This document shows positions 17,101 through 20,088 of a stretch of DNA of 20,088 nucleotides, piece after piece. The translations under genes were made by a program, and so were the position numbers. Each line of letters starts with the position of its first letter. Position 1 is the first letter of the stretch. The notes beneath the pieces are model-generated. The model searched no databases. It saw only the letters and a program-made list of their open reading frames with translations, and was not told where the DNA came from. The DNA comes from Saccoglossus kowalevskii (lineage: Eukaryota > Hemichordata > Enteropneusta > Harrimaniidae): assembly GCF_000003605.2 (NCBI RefSeq), contig NW_003149776.1:37491-57578 (forward strand). The letters run 5' to 3'.

Positions 17101-17850
17101 TTGGGCTATTCATCTTCATAATAAATTTTGAAAAAATATGGACATTTTTTTGTGTGTGAAAGTATGGTGATAAAAATGTTAATACTTTGGGGTTAATAGT
17201 TATCCAACTATATTGAGTTTAAACAAGATTTAATTGTTCCTTGTACTAGCAAATATGGTATACTGCAAAAAGCGTTCAAATACTTACACTATTTTATTTT
17301 CTGTGCCACGAAAAACCGTAAAAACGCATTACATACAAAACATTAAATTTTATGTGAAATCTTAAATTACAGCAAAAGTATGAGTACCTCAAGATCCTTG
17401 AAAATCATTTCTTCCTTGCAGTATTGGCAGAGTACAATACGCATCATGCACTCATTTTCAAGATGGCTGGCTAAATTACTCCTGACAACCATTTTATCGC
17501 ATCCCTTTTTCATACACTGAATTAACTGCCAGTCACACATTTCATAATGCACCTAAGCAAAAAAAAATATCAATATATTACTGAAGGAGTGAAAAGGTAT
17601 AATTGAAATTTGCATTTCCCACTTTGCAAATTCATATGCATGCATACACAGCATGTTGAGATTTGCAAATCTGTAAGCTACTATACCCTGACCAGTACAT
17701 ACACAGTCAAATGTTGTGATTGAGTGTATGGTAAAGTGAACTAAATGGTAAATTAGCTGGAGAATTAGAATTTAATGTGCCTGTGAAATGCCCACTTACA
17801 TCTTTATGTTTTTGGTTTCTGTTAAAATTGCCCTCGAATGGACATTTGTA
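4946..17850 (-). CDS. TRAF2: TRAF2-like TNF-receptor-associated factor, N-terminal RING end missing
   Basis: The span covers six minus-strand segments: 17850/17832-17800 (tentative), 17552-17388, 11882-11805, 9404-9318, 7352-6563 and 5170-4946. Joined in phase 0 they encode about 458 residues with TRAF-type zinc fingers, a coiled coil (TRAF-N) and a complete MATH/TRAF-C domain ending IVDTTDIS-stop. TRAF proteins are cytosolic adaptors that trimerise through TRAF-N/TRAF-C, bind the tails of TNF-receptor-family proteins and feed NF-kB and JNK signalling; TRAF2 types also carry an N-terminal RING. Text such as LLDQNNREHVIDAFRPD and LLRWPF.QKV is TRAF2-like, while SFKKPTGDMNIASGC and YKMCARVYLNGDGMGKG also fit TRAF3, as expected of an invertebrate homologue. 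The gene symbol is by resemblance. The RING exon is not found between 17.85 and 20.09 kb and should lie further right. The large exon has a one-base frame disruption. Confidence 0.9.
5171..6562 (-). other. TRAF intron between the two MATH exons
   Basis: A phase-0 intron of about 1.4 kb with GT at 6562-6561 and AG at 5172-5171. It is AT-rich with poly-A/T runs. A short piece at about 6183-6205 (GCTGGATTTTATTTTCGCT) matches the fold-back family at 7.8 kb, so it is probably a fragment of it. I see nothing else. Confidence 0.8.
6563..7352 (-). CDS. TRAF2: TRAF coiled-coil (TRAF-N) and MATH exon, with a one-base frame break
   Basis: The acceptor is AG at 7354-7353 (CGTTTTTAAG|ATG) and the donor GT at 6562-6561. 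The first 155 codons (MQAGDLISHLETG to LVESLEKEN) form a charged, Lys/Glu-rich helix with heptad-like spacing. They include EGIIAVLNGQIERD, which resembles the TRAF2 coil. That frame ends at TAA 6887-6885. The other 108 residues (KSQDRIIALKDVALAEQDLR, then SYDGVLVWKITDF and the MATH strands to LLRWPFRQK) lie in the +1 frame. Dropping one base restores 263 codons and makes both ends phase 0. The coil is roughly 50 residues longer than in human TRAF2. MATH residues RVYLNGDG, which shape the receptor-peptide site in TRAF2, are intact. Confidence 0.93.
7665..8072. mobile_element. Two abutting MITE-like fold-back units
   Basis: Unit 1 (7665-7856) runs from TACTGTAAAATACTTTATTT to CAGCGAAAATAAAGTACTGTA. 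Unit 2 (7850-8072) runs from TACTGTAGAATACTTTATTT to AATAAAGTATTC...TACAGTA. They share one terminus, so a near-perfect palindrome sits at the junction (about 7835-7879: GCGAAAATAAAGTA against TACTTTATTTTCGC). Interior copies of ATTTTATTTTCRCTG and AGTGAAAATAAATTCC are also mutually inverted. No transposase is present. Terminal CTGTA.AAT with possible TA target duplications points to a non-autonomous Tc1/mariner-type element (inference). Confidence 0.75.
8266..8463. mobile_element. MITE-like element, copy A (right end decayed)
   Basis: It starts TACTGTAAAATG.TTAATTTTC ACTGGGTTTT and ends AAAACACAGTGAATAATTAA then TTTTTTACATTA, an imperfect inverted repeat. The interior (CAGGCATATTCAGTGGGTTT, CATTTAGATAATGTGTTC) matches the element at 10868-11078 in the same order and orientation. 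Its right terminus is degraded compared with that copy. Confidence 0.8.
8643..8748. mobile_element. Decayed fold-back related to the 14.0-kb element
   Basis: TTAGGTTATCATGAGAATG at the left and GTGCATACTTTGTGGTAT at the right match the two arms of the clear fold-back at 14020-14158, in the same order. The middle has GTGCTGGTTGATAC where that one has GCATTGGCTGATAC. The arms no longer pair well, so it is an older copy. Confidence 0.5.
9318..9404 (-). CDS. TRAF2: TRAF zinc-finger exon, last finger
   Basis: The exon has 29 codons, acceptor AG at 9406-9405 (GTTGTGAAG|TTG) and donor CACAG|GTAATG (GT 9317-9316). It encodes LREHQDPTNGDCEKKLLPCS then YKVIGCNAQ. The H, C, C and GC positions match the last TRAF zinc finger of TRAF2/3 (H..C..C.....GC). 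The next exon then starts MQAGDLISHLETG, so finger and coil join without a gap. It is phase 0 at both ends. Confidence 0.92.
9531..10276. repeat. Long inverted repeat with a nested 220-bp TIR element
   Basis: The left arm (about 9533-9625, with TTTTACCAC, CAAATTATTCTG.ACTTTTTT and TTCAATATTTCTGGAAATGA) is the reverse complement of the right arm (about 10168-10276). The arms pair over roughly 90 bases and enclose about 540 bases. Inside the left part, TTAATCTTTTTACCAC (9531-9546) pairs with GTGGTCAAAAGGTTAA (9735-9750), 14 of 16 bases, marking a 220-bp unit with its own terminal repeats. Two opposed insertions of one family explain this best. Confidence 0.7.
10868..11078. mobile_element. MITE-like element, copy B (complete termini)
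   Basis: It starts TACTGTAAAATGACTAATTT TCACTGGGTTT and ends AAACCCAGTGAATAATTACC CCTTTTACAGTA. The ends are inverted repeats of about 25-30 bases with a small gap. TA flanks both outer ends, consistent with a TA target-site duplication of the Tc1/mariner superfamily (inference). The interior is closely related to copy A at 8266-8463. It has no coding capacity. Confidence 0.85.
11805..11882 (-). CDS. TRAF2: TRAF zinc-finger exon, middle finger
   Basis: The exon has 26 codons. The acceptor is TTTTATTACAG|GAA (AG 11884-11883) and the donor GAGACG|GTAAGA (GT 11804-11803), the best donor in the gene. It encodes EHHLNECLRYPVKCQYCGRA then NLSRET: H-x3-C followed by C-x2-C, the end of one TRAF zinc finger and the start of the next. 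It joins in phase 0 to ...IFKDLE upstream and LREHQD downstream, the family spacing with no missing residues. Confidence 0.93.
12062..12340. repeat. Widely spaced 13-bp perfect inverted repeat
   Basis: ACGCCTGACAGAA (12062-12074) and its exact reverse complement TTCTGTCAGGCGT (12328-12340) bound 279 bases. The left part of the interval is less AT-rich than its surroundings. It could be the terminal repeats of a small element or an accident. Confidence 0.35.
12543..12748. repeat. Degenerate ~110-bp tandem duplication
   Basis: AATATCAAAGCAAT occurs at about 12548 and 12648. Later in each copy, AAAGATAT.TCATGAAATGA is followed by CAT or CACATCT (about 12597-12622 and 12718-12744). The differing offsets (100 and about 122 bases) show indels between the copies. 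Confidence 0.6.
12791..12936. mobile_element. Small fold-back element
   Basis: The left arm GGTAGACTGGCCCATGCATG GCAATTTTAT (12791-12820) pairs with the right arm around 12909-12936 (AAAATTGCCATGACAGGGTCAGTCTA read in reverse complement) with few mismatches. They enclose about 90 AT-rich bases. It has no ORF. The size and structure fit a MITE or fold-back. Confidence 0.65.
12935..12964 (+). other. G-rich tract with G-quadruplex potential
   Basis: A 30-base purine run of G blocks separated by single A residues (GGAGGGAGGGGGAGGGGGAG and on) gives at least four G3+ runs with one-base loops. It lies on the template strand of the TRAF gene and touches the right end of the fold-back at 12791-12936. 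Confidence 0.7.
14020..14158. mobile_element. Near-palindromic fold-back element (~140 bp)
   Basis: The left arm, AATAAGGTTATTACGAGAAT then ACCTCAAAGTACGCACTCAG ACAGTAC (14020-14066), is the reverse complement of GTACTGTCTTCGTGCATACT then TTGAGGTATCTTTGTAATAA CCT (14112-14154), with about five mismatches over about 45 bases. The loop of about 45 bases is GC-richer. Transcribed as part of the TRAF intron it would form a long hairpin. A decayed relative lies at 8643-8748. Confidence 0.85.
14509..14788. mobile_element. TIR-bounded element (~280 bp)
   Basis: TACCGTACTTGACC (14509-14522) and GGTCAAATACGGTA (14775-14788) are inverted repeats matching at 13 of 14 bases. The left interior has repeated CCCACCCC motifs (CAAGCGCCCACCCCTAC, AAAGCACCCACCCCTTC about 50 bases apart) in contrast to the AT-rich flanks. 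No transposase frame is present. It is probably a non-autonomous DNA element. Confidence 0.65.
15687..15710. repeat. (GAAT)n short microsatellite
   Basis: Four GAAT units run into GAGTGAG. It is short and imperfect. Confidence 0.8.
17388..17552 (-). CDS. TRAF2: TRAF zinc-finger exon, first clear fingers
   Basis: The exon has 55 codons, acceptor TTTTTTTTGCTTAG|GTG (AG 17554-17553) and donor CTTGAG|GTACTC (GT 17387-17386). It encodes VHYEMCDWQLIQCMKKGCDK, then MVVRSNLASHLENEC and MMRIVLCQYCKEEMIFKDLE. The pattern C-x6-C-x4-C-x11-H-x4-C followed by C-x2-C is the TRAF zinc-finger array and aligns residue for residue with the fingers after the RING in TRAF2. The opening H-Y-E-M-C completes a finger that must begin in the previous exon. 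It is phase 0 at both ends. Confidence 0.93.
17553..17799 (-). other. Short TRAF intron (tentative)
   Basis: 247 bases between the proposed donor AAAGAT|GTAAGT (GT 17799-17798) and the acceptor at 17554-17553. AT-rich with no repeats of note. Confidence 0.5.
17800..17850 (-). CDS. TRAF2: Tentative TRAF exon carrying the start of the first zinc finger
   Basis: Just right of a consensus donor (GAT|GTAAGT at 17799) an open frame reads YKCPFEGNFNRNQKHKD. Joined in phase 0 to VHYEMC it gives a plausible TRAF finger. CPFEG is typical of the family, but the second cysteine expected about there is absent (N instead). The 5' border is uncertain. The 20-base T run ends in AC, not AG, directly before AAATGT, and the nearest AG is inside the frame (CATTCGAG|GGC, giving an exon of 17832-17800, 11 codons). 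Donor quality and reading phase support an exon; its left end and the zinc ligands remain open. Confidence 0.5.
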
Positions 17851-18835
17851 AAAAAAAAAAAAAAAAAAATCAGCTTTGAATAAAAATTGATTCTGATTGA
17901 TTGTCACACCCCCTTCTTGCAACAGTTACATGTACGGCTTTCGGATTTTTCCTGAAGTGAAACTAAACGTCAGACAGAAAGGGGAAGCCATGCAAGTACC
18001 ATGCACTAAATACCCTAAAAACTACTACAAGTACGCCAATGAAATCATGATTTTGTTGTATAAAATTGAAAACTGATTAAAGTCCAGTAACATCCCAAAC
18101 GAAACATCTACCATGAATGTGTTTCAATGTTTAATAGACGATATCAATGAAAACAACCTAAACAAATGCTGCACGAAAATTCAATTTAAAAACAAGATTT
18201 GCAAATTGTTTTTTCCATTAGGAGTTTGTTACATAAATTAAAAATCTAATTTTACAAAAGAAGCTTGTTATCTTGCACATCGAATTCATTTATGAATTCA
18301 TTTCTGTACTACATGAATCAACTTTTTGTTGCACTACAGGGTAATATTTTTCATCCAAGATGTGTCAAAATTTTAATGGAAGTTTATATTATAATTTAAA
18401 TGTCAATAGACAATAAATTGAAACCTGAAGCATTTTCTGCAATTGTGTCTCTACCATGTCTACATTGTGACATGTTTCAAATTTTGATAAAGAAAACATG
18501 TTATGACATTTTCCAAAATTTGATAAAAAAAACAGTCAGAATAAATTCATATTGATTATGGGAAACCATACTCTAGCACCATCCTTAGCTGTCTTCGTAA
18601 AAAAACAGCTATGGAACAAAACAGCAACAACTATCAGTGTATTAGGTTACATTTTGTGTTCATTCTATATTCTGTATTCACCATTGGTTGCAAATTGTCT
18701 TTATTGTTTATTCATATTTGTTTTTGATTTGTTTTATATTTTTAGACTAGGTTTTCTTTTTCTTTTTAGATTATAGTTTTAAAATTTCTTTCTGTAAGAC
18801 CCTTTTTATTCTTTCCTAAGGATTTTATGCGTCTA

Positions 18836-18914
18836 ATAAAATATATAAAATATAATAATATATAAAATATAATAATAAAATATAATAATATATAAAATAA
18901 AATAATAATAATAA

Positions 18915-18945
<31 letters not shown>

Positions 18946-18977
18946 TATAATAATATATAAAATATATAATATATATA
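18836..18977. repeat. AT-only microsatellite of TAATAA / ATATAAAAT units
   Basis: About 140 bases with no G or C except at the margins, made of AATAATAATA runs and recurrent TATAAAATATAATA blocks. The minus-strand frames rich in Tyr and Ile across it are translations of the repeat. Confidence 0.93.
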
Positions 18978-19140
18978 ACCAGGGGAATACTGTATGCAAA
19001 TTATTATTATGAAGAGCCTAGTTTTGAAATGCAATAAATGACATTGACTAAACAACAACTTTCAAACTAAATTTTGTTGATTAAAATATTTATTTTGTCC
19101 TCAGATATATAAACTATGATAATATTGTTACCACCCTTAC

Positions 19141-19310
19141 AAAAAGACTTTCTATTGAATTCTACCGAATTGTATAGATTTTCTACAGAAGTTTTGTAAA
19201 TTTCCATACAATTTCTATAGAAAACTAATTTCTTATACATATTGTATTCAATTCCATAAAAATTCAATAGAAAAGGGGCAAAAACTCTACAGAAGTTTTT
19301 CATAAGAGTA
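19141..19310. repeat. Cluster of short direct and inverted repeats
   Basis: TTTCTATTGAATT (about 19149) pairs with AATTCAATAGAAA (about 19262). TCTACAGAAGTTTT occurs twice (about 19182 and 19287). TTCTATAGAAAA lies between as a palindrome. The minus-strand frame through it (19067-19339) has recurring Tyr/Asn-rich phrases caused by the repeats. Confidence 0.6.
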
Positions 19311-19710
19311 TTAAGTGATTTTGGACATCTTGATAACAATTAAGGTAGAGATGCAGTTTATTTGTGAATTTCAATCAAAAATATTTTTTTTCGTTTTTTA
19401 ATTAGATTTTTATCTAAAGAACATTCTGTGAAAATTTGACCAATGAATTCTTATTAGAACACCGTTAAAATTGCTGGTTATTTTCTGATTAAAAATAAAA
19501 AACACTCACACGTGGCAATGTTTATGTCCAATTGCCTAATTTGCATGAGTAATCAAATAACAGGACCTTTGATTGACAATATGCAAATCGAGATTGTACG
19601 GGTCATTCAATTCACGCGCATGTGCAATTATTCTCAAATCAGTTATCGCTCGCTAGCAAACCAAACATTATATTTCCTCAGCGTTTTTTCCTAATTTTTA
19701 TCATTACATT

Positions 19711-19842
19711 ATGCGTGGTGTGAAAAGAAAGAGAGGTAGAAAGAAGATTCAGATGATTTCTATGTCGGAAGAGGCAAAAGCTACACTGAAGGCATCAGCC
19801 CGCCGAACGAAAAACAAAATCGATGTGAGCGTCCAAACGTGA
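19711..19842 (+). CDS. Possible first exon of a basic (nuclear?) protein
   Basis: A 43-codon frame starts MRGVKRKRGRKKIQMISMSE, continues EAKATLKASARRTKNKID and then VSVQT-stop. It is markedly less AT-rich than its flanks. KRKRGRKK resembles a nuclear localisation signal, and the rest is Lys/Ala/Arg-rich like DNA- or RNA-binding tails. GAT|GTGAGC after ...KID (about 19825) is a fair donor, so this may be exon 1 of a gene continuing past the right edge, on the strand opposite to TRAF. A TATA-like TTATATTT lies about 36 bases upstream of the ATG. I do not recognise a family, and the frame is short enough to be chance. Confidence 0.35.
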   Translation: MRGVKRKRGRKKIQMISMSEEAKATLKASARRTKNKIDVSVQT

Positions 19843-20088
19843 CTTTCCCTGAAGGCGTGAATCCGAGTTTCTGATTGACTGAGAGATTTTATTTTAAATA
19901 ATTGTTCTCAAAAAATAAACTGAGCATGTGAAGAATAATTTAACATTGTTTACAGTGATAACAGCTCATTGTCGAAACGAAGCTTACCCATTCACGCTAG
20001 TCACAATAAACATCATACTCTTGAATAGGCGTCAATGACTACGGTAAAACTTAGACTCTATTTTAGGCATCAGGAATGATTGAAATGT
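19843..20088. other. Right-edge sequence, nothing recognised
   Basis: AT-rich sequence after the candidate exon, with no splice-bounded frame, repeat or RNA gene that I can support. If the exon at 19711 is real, this would be the start of its first intron or its 3' untranslated region. Confidence 0.5.

Larger units (their letters stand above)
11883..17387 (-). other. Longest TRAF intron, repeat-rich, no exon seen
   Basis: A phase-0 intron of about 5.5 kb (GT at 17387-17386, AG at 11884-11883). It holds an inverted repeat at 12062-12340, a tandem duplication at 12543-12748, a fold-back at 12791-12936, a G-rich tract at 12935-12964, a palindromic element at 14020-14158, a TIR element at 14509-14788 and a GAAT microsatellite near 15690. 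Between 14.8 and 17.3 kb I see only AT-rich unique-looking sequence with short chance frames. Confidence 0.8.
17851..19710. other. Upstream part of the TRAF locus or intergenic, no exon recognised
   Basis: I looked on both strands for the RING finger (C-x2-C, CGH.FC..C) that should precede the zinc fingers and found none. The stretch is AT-rich, with a T/A run at 17850-17869, an ATA/TAA microsatellite and a block of short internal inverted repeats (19141-19310). It is either the 5' intron of the TRAF gene or spacer. Confidence 0.6.

Noticed and set aside
18766..19058. Minus-strand frames rich in Tyr/Ile that look like hydrophobic proteins
   Set aside because: Translation of the ATA/TAA microsatellite.
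1..20088. CRISPR arrays, rRNA or tRNA genes, prokaryotic operons, viral or transposase genes
   Set aside because: None found. The repeats are microsatellites and inverted-repeat elements without coding capacity, and the gene structure is spliced and animal-like.

Overview
The window is animal (metazoan) nuclear DNA. It is AT-rich and consists mostly of introns and spacers, crossed by short coding exons with GT-AG borders, microsatellites and many small fold-back (MITE-like) repeats. The sequence alone does not fix the species. A marine invertebrate is my guess, because the proteins are clearly animal but diverged from vertebrates and the introns are packed with short inverted-repeat elements.

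Main content: the 3' three-quarters of a TRAF-family gene on the minus strand, most like TRAF2 with some TRAF3-like stretches. Reading leftwards, I place a tentative zinc-finger exon (~17.8 kb) and then five clear exons: TRAF zinc fingers at 17.55-17.39, 11.88-11.81 and 9.40-9.32 kb; a large coiled-coil plus MATH exon at 7.35-6.56 kb; and the last MATH exon, with the stop, at 5.17-4.95 kb. Every junction is phase 0. Together they encode about 458 residues ending in the TRAF-C terminus. The N-terminal RING finger is not seen and probably lies beyond the right edge. The large exon carries a one-base frame disruption between coil and MATH domain (6885-6901). This is either a sequencing indel or a disabled allele.

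Left end: the first exon of an unrecognised membrane protein gene starts at 306 on the minus strand and runs off the left edge. A perfect CRE and a TATA box (343-368) sit just behind its start, pointing right and away from it. From there to the TRAF 3' end (about 0.4-4.2 kb) I recognise no gene, only repeats and microsatellites, including a (TTCTA)n block of about 150 bp.

Introns: they hold at least six fold-back or terminal-inverted-repeat elements (7.67-8.07, 8.27-8.46 and its sister copy at 10.87-11.08, 9.53-10.28, 12.79-12.94, 14.02-14.16 with a decayed copy at 8.64-8.75, and 14.51-14.79 kb), a degenerate tandem duplication at 12.5 kb and a G-rich tract at 12.94 kb.

Right end: AT-rich spacer with an ATA/TAA microsatellite, then a short, relatively GC-rich plus-strand ORF with a basic N-terminus (19711), possibly the first exon of another gene. 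I see nothing prokaryotic, viral or CRISPR-like.
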